Assembly: GCF_000388065.1 (NCBI RefSeq) | Contig: NW_009242971.1 | Location: forward strand, 1,614,784-1,640,187 | From: Fonticula alba | Taxonomy: Eukaryota > Opisthokonta > Rotosphaerida > Fonticulaceae | Reading direction: 5' to 3' | Length of the DNA stretch: 25,404 nucleotides | Shown here: positions 1 to 12,779 of the stretch, one piece after another | Position numbering within the stretch: the first letter of the stretch is position 1 | How the letters are laid out: each line of letters begins with the position of its first letter | Position numbers and translations under genes: made by a program | Notes under the pieces: model-generated | Seen by the model: the letters and a program-made list of their open reading frames with translations, nothing else | Databases searched by the model: none | What the model was told of the DNA's origin: nothing

Positions 1-63
1 CCCCCCCCGTCTCTCCTTTCCCCGTCATTGTTGCCACCTTCGCCACCGTTCGTCAGTCGCACC

Positions 64-2103
<2,040 letters not shown>

Positions 2104-2999
2104 GGGAGAGAAGGAGCAGCCCGGCCGTGTGAGGGGCCGGGAGGGCTGTTACGAGCCCTCCCGGGCCCTCTGCGCCCGCCCTCCGGCCGCCGCTTGCCGC
2201 TGTGTCTGGCAGCACGGCCTACCCTGCAGCCGGCCGGCGCCGCCCGGCCATTGCCTCACAGAGTGCGCTTGTGTGCACATACCCACGCACACATACCCAA
2301 GCACGCGCACAAGAAAAAACACACACATAGCATTTGCACAAAGGCAGGCGTGTCTGGCGCTGCCGCCCCCCCCCCCTCTCTCTCCCTGTCGAGGGCCAGC
2401 CCATCCTCTCCTGTCCCCTCCTCCTCCTCTCGGGCGCCAGAGAGAGAGAGCGAGAGAGGGAGGGGCGGGGGGTGGGCGAGAAAATACACACTGAATTGCC
2501 CCCCTGAATGGGTGATCGTTGGCAGATCGCCCGTGCCGTCGTTCTCGGTCGGGGAAAGCTCGCTCAACGAGCGGGCGGGCGGACGAGCGAGAGAGAAAGA
2601 AAGGGCGGCGGGGCGAATGGGAACAGAGGGAGGGAGACCCCTCACCACAGGGGAGAAAAGGAGCTGCGGCGCGAATAAGAGGTCTCTGGGGGGGGGGGGG
2701 GCAGGAGGGGGAGAAATGCCCCCCCGCCCCGCGGGCGTGCCTGACAGGGAGGGGGCCGGGCGGCTGACCTGCCCAGGCGAAGCCAGCGCCCGGGGCTTGA
2801 ACTCTGTGTTTGTTTGCTTTTTCACCGGCACGAGAGGACCCGCCCCAGGGTCTGTTGGGCGACCCCGCGGCGCATGCATGCCTGCCCGTCTGCCTTCTCC
2901 CCCAGCGCCCTTTCCCCTCCCCCCTGCCCTCCTGCCTCCCTGTATTCCATCCATCCCCCTGCGTCCCCGCCTCCTCCCCCCCTCCGCTGGTTGTCAGCC
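2104..2999. other. KRR1 3' region and intergenic spacer
   Basis: No coding region is supportable here. The stretch contains a degenerate CA-rich tract (2271-2334), a C run with CT repeats (2367-2388), AG repeats (2431-2462), a 13-nt G run near 2689-2701, and a strongly pyrimidine-rich leader (2900-2990) ending TTGTCAG just before the next ATG. That last part could be a core promoter/5' UTR or the 3' end of a 5' UTR intron. Confidence 0.6.
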
Positions 3000-3254
3000 A
3001 TGACCGAGGCATTTCCTCTGTCGAGGTTTCCGCCCTCCACGCCGGCCGGCATGCCGATCGCCAAGCCCTCGGCCTCGCTTCGGGAAACCATCATCCGCTT
3101 GGCTCTGCTCTGTGTGAGCATCATCATGAATGGGTCATTCTTCATTCGTTCGGAGGATCGCGGCGGTCCGGCCAGCGTGTGGAAGAAGGCTGCCATTGTT
3201 GCCGCCGCGGCCAGCATCCTGCTCGCCATCAGGCGCGCAAATGGGGCTGCCTAA
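3000..3254 (+). CDS. Small two-pass membrane protein, possibly VMA21-like
   Basis: An 84-residue frame starts at the ATG at 3000 and ends at TAA 3252-3254. The N-terminal 27 residues are Pro/Ser-rich. Two hydrophobic segments follow, about residues 30-48 (TIIRLALLCVSIIMNGSFF) and 65-79 (AAIVAAAASILLAI), joined by a short charged loop. Length, two segments, the FF at the end of the first and the AA-rich start of the second resemble VMA21, the ER chaperone for assembling the V-ATPase membrane sector. This is a resemblance of layout and a few residues only; no diagnostic motif decides it. The second segment is short and ends in RR, which is atypical. Other small ER proteins of similar layout, such as Asterix/WDR83OS, are also possible. 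The start follows a pyrimidine tract and CAG, so an upstream exon cannot be excluded. Confidence 0.55.
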   Translation: MTEAFPLSRFPPSTPAGMPIAKPSASLRETIIRLALLCVSIIMNGSFFIRSEDRGGPASVWKKAAIVAAAASILLAIRRANGAA

Positions 3255-3793
3255 GTCCACGTAAGGGCCGTCCCTCCCCCCCCCCCCCTCCCCCCTTTGC
3301 CTCGCCTTACCACCTTGGGTGCTGGTTCTCTTGGGCCGCGCGCCGTCGGCTGCCACCACATCTCGAGCGGACAGATGAACACGACCCCAAGCCCCCCAAA
3401 AAGAGGAGACACACATCCACACCCGCACAGGCAGAAGAGCACTCAACTCGGCAGGGTGGGACACAGCCGCCATGGACCAGAGGGAAAGGAGGGGGGGGGG
3501 GCAGGGGAAGGCACGTGTGGAATGCTCCATTCTAGGTGACAATGTGCGAATCGACAACGGCAGAGGCCGGTCTTCTGGGGGGAAGAGAGGGAGGGAGGAG
3601 GTGACGCTACGCAGCCGGCGCCCGGGTGTGACTGAGGGAACCTGGCGCACGGTGGCAATGCCACCACAAGGGCAGAAGGACAGAGACAAGGGGGGAAGGG
3701 AGGGGGGGGGGGAGAGAGAGAGAGAGAGGGAAAAAAACGAGGGAGGTGGGGAAGGGCCAGCACGGCGGAGTCCAAACACCATGGCCATCTCTC
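3255..3793. other. Convergent 3' spacer between the small membrane gene and the Grainyhead gene
   Basis: The two neighbouring genes end toward each other here. I see only low-complexity sequence: a C run at 3277-3298, G runs near 3490 and 3702-3711, and an AG repeat at 3711-3730. No coding or structured RNA signal stands out. Confidence 0.6.
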
Positions 3794-4543
3794 TCACCGG
3801 AGATTGATCACCACAAAGGAGGCCTGACTGATGTCCTGAACCGGGGGAACACCAGACGCGGGGCCGGACGCCAAGGCTCCATCAGCGATGCCGGTGCCGG
3901 CGTCGGCGGCCGAAAGCGCGGGCGATGACGGCTCCGACCCACCGACCGAGGAGGATGCCACCGAGGGAGCCGGGGTGACGACCTGAGGCCCAGTCGGGAG
4001 GGCGCCCGTGGAAACCGGTGCGGGCCCCGAAGCCGGCCCGGCGGCCACCGGCGACACGCCGCCCGAGGCCGGGGTGGAAGGGACACCACCGGCGGCCGCG
4101 GCAGGCGCCGCCGCCGCCGCCGCCACCGCGCCGCCCCCAACCGAAGCACTGGCAGACTCGGTGCCACTGGCACCGGAATCCGCATGGCCGATGATCTCAA
4201 CGACAAAGTCCTGCTCGTCCTCGAAGCTCTCGATCATGCGGTCGTCCACCTGCACGGTGAGCCCCTTCCGGGTGATGCGGTTGATCGACTGGATGGGCGG
4301 CAGGAGCTCGTAGCGCTCGGAGATCTTCCGCCGGAGGTCGTCCAGCGTCAGGCGCTCAAGGAAGATGGCATTGTACACCTGGTCGCCGGAACGCTTCAGC
4401 AGAAGACAGAGAACCGGGCGCTTCTTGCGACCGAGGCCGCCGCCGACGCCGGTCGGAGCGTCGGCATCCAGGGCCAGATCCCCAATGCCGGAGAGGTCAA
4501 GGCTTCGGCGCTGTGGCACAACGCAAGCGCACACACACACACA

Positions 4544-4578
<35 letters not shown>

Positions 4579-6654
4579 ATATGCATGACAGGAAGAGGAG
4601 GGGAACAGAAGGGAGGCGAGTCAGCACACACAAGCACACAAGGAGACACAGAGGGGGAGAGAGAGAGAGAGAGAGAGAGGAAGGGAGGGAGGACAGGCGA
4701 AGGAGAAAGGACGGAGGGGAGCGGGGAAGGATGAAGGAGGGCTGGCAGGGGAGAGGCGGCATGACCCCATGGGAGCCAGCCAGGCGCGCAAGAGGGGACA
4801 GCCACGCACCGAGCTCTGGTCTAGCAGGGTGGCATCCGCCAGCGACGGAGACAAGAAGGCCGAGCTGGGCGGCAAGTGCGGCGAAGCCATGCCCGGGCCG
4901 GAAGAAAGGAACTTCGACAGGGAGGAGGCAGCCACGGCGGACACAGCATGTGAAGGCGTGCGCAGGCGCTGACCAGCAAGGCCGCCAGCGGCCGTGATGG
5001 CGGCAAGGGAGCCGCCTTCGCCGGAGCCGGAGCCCAACAGGCCGCCGGGTCGCTGCTGCCCCGGATAGCCGCCGCCCAGGCCGTAGTGCGAGGAGGACGA
5101 GGAGGAGGAAGCCGAGGAAGAAGAGAGGTGGTGGCCATGGCCGGCGCCGGCCGAATGCGGCCCATGCGGATGCCCAGCCGCACCGCCGCCGCCGCCGCCA
5201 TGGTGGTGGTGGTGGTGGTGGTGCGCGTGATGCGCATGGTGGTGAGAGTGGAGGGCATGCGGGTGGCCGGCCGGGGCAAGGGCATCGGCCGAGCCACCCG
5301 GACCGATGGCCGCGTCGCCGGCCACGCCGCTGCCGCCACGCCCGGCCCCAGGGCCGCCGGCCAGGCCGGCTGCCGCGCCATCCAGGCCCGAGGAGATCGG
5401 CATCCGCGCCGGCATCAGGACAATGAGATCCTGCAAATTGCCATCATCGAGGATGCGCGCGCGGCGCTCCAGCACAAAGCGCGTCGTCGGCAGGGACACC
5501 CGCAGCAGCAGGGCCAGGGTCGCCTCATTCGGAACCGGGGAAGTGGACCGGCCGCCGTTGTTGGCGCCGGCGCCGGCGCCATTGCCGCCGCCGGCGCCGG
5601 CTCCACCACCAGTGACCGAGGCATTCAGCACACAGGCGGCCGTACCGCCGCTGGCAACCTTCTCCTTGATGAGCTGCTGCTGCGCTCGCAGGGCGGCCGC
5701 CGCGGCCGGGTTCTCACGGGAGAGGATCTCCAGCCGGCGATCGGCGGCCTTCTGGTCGTCACGGTTCTTGCGCTGGGCACCCTTGTCGCGGAAGATCTGC
5801 ACCCGGCAGTGGCTGCTCTCGAAGATGTTGTCTTTGCGGTCCTCGGTGTCCGCCTGCAGGCGGAGGTGGATCCCCCGCGCGCCCTTGGTCCGGCTGAACT
5901 CCGTGCTCAGGCAGTTGAGCTTGATGACCACCTTGGCCGGGCGGAGGCCATGCCACTGGAAGGACACCCCATCGAAGTCGGACGTGGTGTCGATGTGGCG
6001 AATGTTCTCCGAGGCAGCCTTGTCGATTTCCATCGGCCGAGCCGACCGTGAGGACTGCTGCACCAGCCACAAATGCCAGTTGTCGTGGCGCTCCAGCCGG
6101 TGCAGCGGGTCGTGGAAGCCCACTCGAAGGACCGTGTGGTAGGTGGTGTCACGCTGCTCCGGGTCCGAGAAGTTCACCGCATAGTACTGGCCCTTGTTCA
6201 GGTAGGACAGCGGCGCGTCTTCCACGGTGGCCGGGATGGTGGCAGTACTGACGTCCATGACGACATTGAAGCGGAGGGGCCTGTCAAGATGGACAGGTAA
6301 AGAGCCATACGAGGGGGGAATGGTGGGGGAGGGGGAGAGGGGGAGAGGGGGAGAGGAAGAAAGAGAGAGAGAGAGACTGGTAAGTGCACTTGCCGGAGAT
6401 GGTGGGAAAAAAAACAGGCGCCCCCAGACAATGACGAGGAGCAACACAACGCCGGAAGACGGAGCACGCACTGCGGGACGGTCTTCGAGGGAGGAGGCTG
6501 GCCCTCGGCCATGACATAGGAGGGCCGATTGCCGGCGAAGCCCCCCATCGAGGCGTCAGAAGGCCCGTCGGCCCCGGCCGGCCAATCCGCCGGTGAGTCG
6601 TCATCCGGGACCGACCCATTGCCAGCAGCCGCAGCCGCAGCCGATGCGGAGGAG

Positions 6655-6689
<35 letters not shown>

Positions 6690-6990
6690 GGCCGAAGGGC
6701 CATGGCCAGCCTCGCCAGCAGCATCGGGCCCGGTGGCCGAAACGGACATAGACGCTGGGTGCTGCCCGGCGAAGTGCCCGCCACCGGGCGCCGCGGCCGA
6801 GGCACCGCCAGCCGAGCCATGCATGAACATGGAAGGGAAGCCCGAGCCAAAGGAGATCGAGGACAGTGGAAGCCCGGCAAACGCCGCGCCAACCGAGGCA
6901 TACGGATTGCCGGCCGCCCCGACTGCCGGGCCGCCCGGGCCACCGGCAGGCATGTTCCACATGCTCGAATGGGGGCCGGTCTGAGAGGCT

Positions 6991-7022
<32 letters not shown>

Positions 7023-8564
7023 AGATGAGTAGTACTCCGAGGGGTGGTGCTCAGCACCCGGGGGGAAATGCCCGCCACCGGCAACTGAGCCGCCATACAC
7101 CATGCCGCCGCCGGTGGCCGCGGCCGCGGCCGCTGCTGCCGCCGCCGCCGCCGCCGCCGATGGCGGCATGTTGGGCGAGGCAAATACCCCGCCGACCGGC
7201 GCCGGGAAACCGGCATCCGCCGACCCGACACCCGGGGGAGCCGGAGACATGGACATTTGCCCGCGCCCACGAGAGCGCGCCCCGCGGGCCATTCCCGCCG
7301 AAGGGTGGCGGAAGCCGCTGGACGGGCGCATGGTGCCCCCGCGGCCGGCACGCATGGCCGCGCTGCCGCCGCTTCCGCCGGCGCCGCCACCCGGCGAGGA
7401 GGGGTTGGAGGAGCCATCATCCGGCTCCTCCTTGGGAGGAAGCGAGGCGGCCGCCTGGATGGCCGCGGCCGACTGTGTCAAGGACGCGGCCGCCGCGCTG
7501 GCCGCCGCCGCGGCCACTTCCGAACTCCGGACCTTCTTGGTGGAAGAGTAGCCGACGGCCGGGCCGCTCGGGCCGCCCGGGCCACCGGCCCCCACGGCCC
7601 CGGGCTGGTCGAATTGATCGCTCGACGTGGCGGCCGGGGCATCCTGCCCGGCAGCCGAGGAATGGTGCGGACGCCGGGGGCGCTCGGCCACCGGGGCAAC
7701 CCCCGCCGAAAGGGCTGGAGCCCCGGCGGCTCCGCGTGTGGAAACCGGGGCCCGCGCCACCGCGGCCGGGCGGCCGCCCGAGGCCTTGGCCGCCGGGGTG
7801 GCCGTCACGGCCAGGGGGACAGCCACGCCCGCCGCCGGCGAGGGAGTATCCTCCATCAGCAGCCCGGGGCTGGCCTGGCGCGAGTTGCCCTGCGAGTGGT
7901 CCGAGCGGCTGTCCATGGCGTCGAGATCATCCGGGCCCGTTGCCGAGTGACCCGCCTGGCGGTCAAGGTCGTCTTCGTCTGCCGGCGAGGCAGCATCATC
8001 CAGTGACGGAGGGGGAAGAAGCAGGGAGTCCAAATTGTCGGTCGAGGCGTTAGGCCGGGGAAGTTGGTCGCTACTGAAGGGGAAAAGAGAACCGCTGTGG
8101 CTGCCGCTGAAGCTGTCACCATCGCCGCCACCGCCACCACCACCACCACTGCCGCCACCGCCGGGGAGCCCCTCCGTGAAGGAAAAGGCCTCCCCCGAGG
8201 GCGCCCCCCCCAAGGAGGAGAGCGAATAGCTGGCGGCGGGCGAACCTGGAGCACCGCCCGAGGGCAGGAAGATGTGCGGCGCATTGCCATGGGCATGCTG
8301 CTGGTGCTGGGCATGCTGCTGGCCGGGGGTCGAGGAGGGTGGCTGCTGCGAGTACGCATGATGCGGGTGATGGGGATGATGGGCCCCGGCCGGGATGGGC
8401 CCCGACGAGGGGAAGGGGTGGTGGTGCCCGGCCGAGGGGCCGGATTGCGGCGAAAAGGGATGATGATGGGGATGATGATGGGGATGATGGTGACCCGGGG
8501 CACCGATGGCCATGCTGCCAGGCTGCGAGGAGTAGGGGTGATGCGCGCCGGTGGCTGCCGCCGC

Positions 8565-8595
<31 letters not shown>

Positions 8596-9967
8596 GAATG
8601 GTGGTGCGCATGAAGCGGGGCATGGACCGCCGCTGCCGCCGCCGCCGCTGCCATGTATGCTCCCATGTGGGGGCCAGACGTGCCGCCGGTGCTCCCGCCA
8701 TACAGATCATGCCCGGGCGAGGTGAGATACCCGTGAGTGGACAGGAGGACCGGATGCGCCAGGGCCCCGGAGTGCGAGAGCCCATGATGCCCATGGTAAG
8801 ACCCATGGCCATGATGGCTGCCATGGTAGGCACCATGCGAAAGGGCCGCCGTGTGGTGGGCCCCGGACCCGGTGGCCCCACTGCCCGAGAGGTAGCCGGC
8901 CGCCCCGGCAGGGGACAACGGAACCAAGTGCCCGACGATGCCGGACTTGCTGCTGGCATGGTGGCCACCATGGTGGTAGGGGCTGTGCGATAGGCCGGTC
9001 CCGGAGATGCCATCATGCCCGCCGAGGGAATAGCGCCGGCTGGGAACCGGAGACGGGGGACCGGCGAGATCGCCGCCGGCACCGGCGTCGATGCCGGTCG
9101 ACATCTCGGGCGATCCGCCCTCATCCTCATCCCCGGCGGACGGGAGGTCGGCATCGCCATCGATGCCGGCATCCCCCGGAGGAGGGGGGGACGATCCACC
9201 GTCATAAACCGCCGGCACGATGGCCGAAGAGGAGGACGAGGCCGAGGCACCGGCCGAGGACCCGACCTCATGCCCCATGAAGGCCGAGTAGCCGTGTGCC
9301 TGAGGACCCCCGGCACCCGAGGACCCCATCGGCCCGGGGTACTGCACCAGCAGTGGATGATGGTGCGGGTGATGGTGCGGGTGATGATGCGGGTGCGAGG
9401 ACATTTGCATGTAGGGCAAGTGGTGGGAGGTGGCGCCGCCGCCGCCGGCCCCGGTGGCCAGGCGCCCGGCCGACGCCCCGCCATACAGGTGCCCGCCGGG
9501 CTGCTGGTGCCCGGCCGAGGAGTGCGGACGAAGCAGGCCGTGCGCCCCGCCGGCATGGTGTGCCGACACGGTGGACAGCGGGTGCGAGAAGGGCCCGCTG
9601 GAGCCGAGAGAGGTCCCCTTGCCGGTGTGGCGGCCTGTTGCCCGGTGCAAAGGACGGGGAGGAAGAGAGGGAGGGAGGGAGGGGGGGGGGGAGGGCAGGG
9701 AGAAAGAGAGAAGCCGGGATCAGCGACGGCCAGGGCAGAATGGGCATGACAGACGCATGGGGGAAGCGCACTGGAGACACCATCTTCAGAGTCGCCGGCA
9801 ACAGGGTGCTCAGCGAGCACGTCCTCCGAGTGTACGGGCTGCAAGTCCTCCAGGTGCACATCGGTCTCATCGATCCCACGATAGTGAGAGAGGAGATCGA
9901 CGTTGGAGTTGGATGCAAGGCTCAGGTCATCATTCTCGTGCTCGTCCGAATAGTCGGCGGGATACAT
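3794..9967 (-). CDS. grh: Grainyhead/CP2-family transcription factor (4 exons, ~1848 aa)
   Basis: A nuclear sequence-specific DNA-binding protein by family knowledge. Exons on the minus strand: 9967-9772, 9634-6472, 6280-4810, 4510-3794; phases 1, 2, 0 agree. The CP2/Grainyhead core (about residues 1124-1305) is plain: YLNKGQYYAVNF, HTVLRVGFHD, KVVIKLNCLSTEF, GARGIHLRLQADT and RVQIFRDKGAQRKNRDDQK. The last holds the Lys/Arg-rich strand corresponding to the DNA-contacting segment of animal GRHL proteins. A C-terminal ubiquitin-like dimerization domain (about 1641-1718) reads VYNAIFLERLTLDDLRRKIS, KGLTVQVDDRMIE, DEQDFVVEII. About 1,120 residues precede the core, full of Ala, Ser, Gly and His/Pro tracts, and a His/Gly run sits near 1460-1485. 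Animal GRH proteins are usually well under this length. The start (MYPADYSDEHEN) is the first ATG of a coding-like exon, but TAG at 9973-9971 after a pyrimidine tract could be an acceptor, so an exon may be lost upstream or in the N gap. Confidence 0.92.
4511..4809 (-). other. Grainyhead intron 3 with (GT)n and (CT)n
   Basis: The donor is GTGCGT after LLDQSS and the acceptor is CCACAG before RRSLDLSGIG, phase 0. On the transcribed strand the intron carries a CT repeat (complement of 4651-4678) and then a GT repeat (complement of about 4526-4574) close to the acceptor. The reading frame stays open through the donor into the intron, so an ORF caller would overrun it. Confidence 0.9.
6281..6471 (-). 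other. Grainyhead intron 2
   Basis: The donor GTGCGT follows codons for KTVPQ and the acceptor ACAG precedes PLRFNVVMD. Splicing is phase 2 and joins directly into the conserved start of the CP2 domain. CT repeats lie in the middle of the transcribed strand. Confidence 0.9.
9635..9771 (-). other. Grainyhead intron 1
   Basis: The preferred donor is GTGCGC at 9771 (exon ends DGVSS); a GTGTCT donor a few bases earlier is the alternative and also keeps the frame. The acceptor is ACAG at 9638-9635, preceded by a C/T-rich tract. The GTGCGC choice follows the donor pattern of the other introns in this window. Confidence 0.78.
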
Positions 9968-10026
9968 TCTCTATTGGGCGAGTGGGGGTTGAGAAAAGGG
10001 GGGGGGGGGAGAACCAAGACAGGGGA

Positions 10027-10111
10027 NNNNNNNNNNNNNNNNNNNNNNNNNNNNNNNNNNNNNNNNNNNNNNNNNNNNNNNNNNNNNNNNNNNNNNNNNN
10101 NNNNNNNNNNN
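10027..10111. other. Assembly gap, 85 N
   Basis: Unresolved bases lie just upstream of the Grainyhead start, next to G runs on both sides. Part of the promoter or a first exon may be hidden here. Confidence 0.99.
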
Positions 10112-11496
10112 CCGAGACAGGACGAAGGGGGGGGGGAGGAGGGCAGGTGCACGGCAGGTCCCACGGACACCCGGCAACAAGGTGCGGGCAGTTTTGTAGA
10201 CACGGCCGGGGATCCCGCGCGCACGCGCGCGCGCGCTCCCGAGCCGGACCGCGCCGCAGACGGGCAAGGGGGCGCGCAGGGGGGGGGGGGCACAACCTCC
10301 GATTCTCGGCGGGCCCAGTGGACGGTGTGCGTCCTGGTATAGCGCAGGACGCCCGAGGGCCTCTCCACCCGGACGCCCAGGTTAGCAGGGCCGCAAGGGC
10401 GGGCTACGTGTGCCCGGGCGACGCCGCGGTGCTGGGGGCCGTGTACTTCCCGCTTGTGTTCCCCGCAGCCGGTGGCGGCAGCGGCCTGGAGGAAGGGGGG
10501 GGGGCGGAACACATGCCCGCGCGGGGCCGGGTGGGCATCCCCCAGCCGAACTTGACATACGCGCCGACGCCGCGGGGGGTGCGGGCAGGGGGAGGGGGGG
10601 GGGGGGCGGCGGACCGCGAAAGGTCGAAAAGCGCGCAACGGGTGTTGAAACGCTCGGGGCCGCGACGACCGCATGCTCGGCCGGGCCCGCGCGCCCCCGG
10701 GAAGGGGGGCGGGAGACGTGGGGAACCGGAGCAGGGGCTCCCACAAACCGACATTCGCATTGGGCGCCCCAACTATGCAACCGGCGCCACAGCGGCGAGA
10801 ATGGGGACCTTGCGTCGTCAGAGCGGGGCACCTTTCATGGCGCGGATGACGAACGCACCGGCTGTCGAGCGGGCCCCGGACCTGTAAGGCCTCCGGGCCG
10901 GCGCGCAATCAACCTCTCGTAAGGCCGAGGGCGGGGGGCGGGGCAAAAAACGGCCAGCGGCATATCGGGGCACCGCTCTCGGCCGGCGCGTGTGGGGGAG
11001 GGGGGAGGGGGGACACGAACAGTATCCCCCAGAGTCGCACACTGCTCGCCTGGGGGGGGGGGAACAAGCAGCCCCCAGCCTGGCCCGGCCCAGCGCCGGT
11101 GGACACTCACGGGGTGGGGGGGGGGGGCGCACGCCCGCGCGGAAGGCCCGCATGGGTGCCTCCCCGGAACTTGGCCGGGCGAAACACGAAGCTCCCCCAC
11201 CGCCACCGCGGGAGGGGCGCGCCCGGCGGACAAAATGGGCTACGGCTCGACCGATGGCGGGGCCCTTTCCAGAGGCCACTCGCACGAACCGGACCCGGCG
11301 GCGAGCCGGGAGCGGGGCCCGGCCAGGCCGCATACAGCGGAAGCCCTCGGCCGAGAGTGGGGGTGCCCTCGTGTGCCGGGCGCGTGGGTCCGGGGGCGAA
11401 AGGGGGGGGGGGGGGGAGGGACATTGTGTGCACACCGCGACCACTGCCGCCACCGCCGCGAGGACGCTTTAGGACAGGGCCCGGCCGACGGCGGGC

Positions 11497-11526
11497 ATCC
11501 CGCGCGGCGCACCTCGCCGCGCGGAT
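11497..11526. repeat. GC hairpin with 5-nt loop
   Basis: CCGCGCGGCG (11500-11509) pairs perfectly with CGCCGCGCGG (11515-11524) around the loop CACCT. Two more A-T pairs form beyond a single bulged C (11497-11498 with 11525-11526). Confidence 0.7.
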
Positions 11527-12592
11527 ACACATTAATCAAGCGCGCCCAGGACGCCTCCCCCGGCGCCCGGCGCCATGGCCAGATGCCCTCCGGGCGGCCG
11601 GCGGGTCGGCCCCCAACAACCAACACCCGCTAAGTGGCCTCTTGCCGGTGCTTATGCACCCCCGCCCCCGCACGCATGCAGCGCCTCCTGGGCCATGTGC
11701 CTCAGCGTCTCACCGGCGTCCCGCGTTCCGCCCCCACCCGAGACCAGACCGACACACAGCCAAACAGCCACACACAGACCCAGGAAGCATGTTCGCACGG
11801 CACCCCGCACGGCCCTCTGCGTTGCACCCCGCTCCCACCCCTGGGACGACGGACCATGTTCGAAGGGCGCCCGGGGAAGAGGGGGGTTCACGCACTTTCA
11901 GGGTCCTGCGGCGCCCCGCCCGCGGACTGCGGGCCGGCCGCGTCCGCCCGCCCGCCCGGCATCTCGAGCGCAACTGGATCTCATTTCCCAGAACAGACAT
12001 CGATCAGACCGCGCCCCGGATGCGCACAGGCAGGTGTGCCGCCCTCCCCCCCCCCTCCGGGGAAGAACAGACGGTTGCCTCGAAGGCACCGGACGCGTCG
12101 CTGCGTGTTTGTTCTTCCGCCAGCCTCTCTTTTCCCTTCGGCCGGCCCCGGCTGGTCCTCCCCCAAAGGCCGCCGTGGGTAGCGCGCGCCGCAACTCCCA
12201 CGCGCTCTACACACGCCCCCTGTGGGGCGACACTGTTGCCAACGGTCTCGCCAACAGTGGCCCTCGCAGCCCATTCTTTCATTGGCCCGACGGGAAAACG
12301 GGGGCTTTTCTCGAGCGCACTCGCTCCCCCCGTCTTTTCTACTGCCGACCGCTTCCTCCCCCCCCCCCCCGGCCCTTCCCTCGACAACATGCCACCGTGC
12401 GCACAAAAACCGCGTCCGGCCAGGAGTGCACCAGGCTCTTCCATTTCACGGGCGCCCCCGGGGGCACCCCGGCACCGAGGTGCACATGAGGATGGCGAGA
12501 AAGTGCGCACCCGCACCGAGCAAGCGCTCCGTTTATCGCCCCCCCCCCCGTTCCTGCACTTCTCACGGCTGGCGCAGGCTCCTCGCCGTTGT

Positions 12593-12626
12593 ACTCCTCG
12601 CGGCCCCCTCTCCCCCCGCGAGGAGT
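12593..12626. repeat. Perfect 11-bp inverted repeat downstream of the tRNA
   Basis: ACTCCTCGCGG (12593-12603) and CCGCGAGGAGT (12616-12626) are exact reverse complements around a 12-nt pyrimidine loop. On the tRNA strand it lies about 87 nt beyond the tRNA 3' end and beyond the T7 terminator. Confidence 0.75.
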
Positions 12627-12698
12627 GGCATGCGCACAGGCACGCAGCACGACCAGGCAACTACCAGGGGGCTGGGCCGGTCAAGCGGGGTCCGCCGC

Positions 12699-12705
12699 AA
12701 AAAAA
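12699..12705 (-). terminator. Pol III T-run terminator of tRNA-Arg
   Basis: Seven A on the plus strand read as T7 on the tRNA strand, starting 8 nt after the discriminator base. A run of four or more T is the usual Pol III stop. Confidence 0.85.
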
Positions 12706-12723
12706 GAAATATTGACCACGATG

Positions 12724-12734
12724 CGGCTCGAACA
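12724..12734 (-). promoter_or_regulatory. tRNA-Arg B box
   Basis: TGTTCGAGCCG (tRNA nt 53-63) fits the GGTTCGANNCC internal Pol III element apart from the edges. Confidence 0.85.
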
Positions 12735-12767
12735 CACAACCTCCTGATCCGTAGTCAGGTGCTCTAT

Positions 12768-12779
12768 CCAATTGAGCTA
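12768..12779 (-). promoter_or_regulatory. tRNA-Arg A box
   Basis: TAGCTCAATTGG (tRNA nt 8-19) fits the TRGYNNARNNG internal Pol III promoter element. Confidence 0.85.

Larger units (their letters stand above)
10112..12698. other. CpG-rich region without a recognisable gene
   Basis: Long frames are open on both strands, as expected at this GC content, but none shows a family motif and each is broken into Arg/Pro/Gly/Ala-rich text. I see alternating CG at 10216-10236, many G or C runs, and two strong hairpins listed separately. The region lies between the 5' end of the Grainyhead gene and the 3' end of the tRNA. Promoter, noncoding RNA or degenerate repeat are all possible. Confidence 0.5.

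Noticed and set aside
4365-9749. Long plus-strand frames opposite the Grainyhead exons
   Set aside because: They are antisense shadows. The minus-strand frames carry the CP2 and dimerization domains and correct splice junctions.
9771-9783. GTGTCT as the donor of Grainyhead intron 1
   Set aside because: It is frame-compatible, but the GTGCGC site just downstream fits the other nine introns better.
12231-12259. CACTGTTG/CAACAGTG inverted repeat
   Set aside because: An 8-bp stem with a 13-nt loop is within chance for the region.
11099-12715. 538-codon open frame on the plus strand
   Set aside because: It has no family motif and runs antisense into the tRNA 3' end. Frames this long arise by chance at this GC content.
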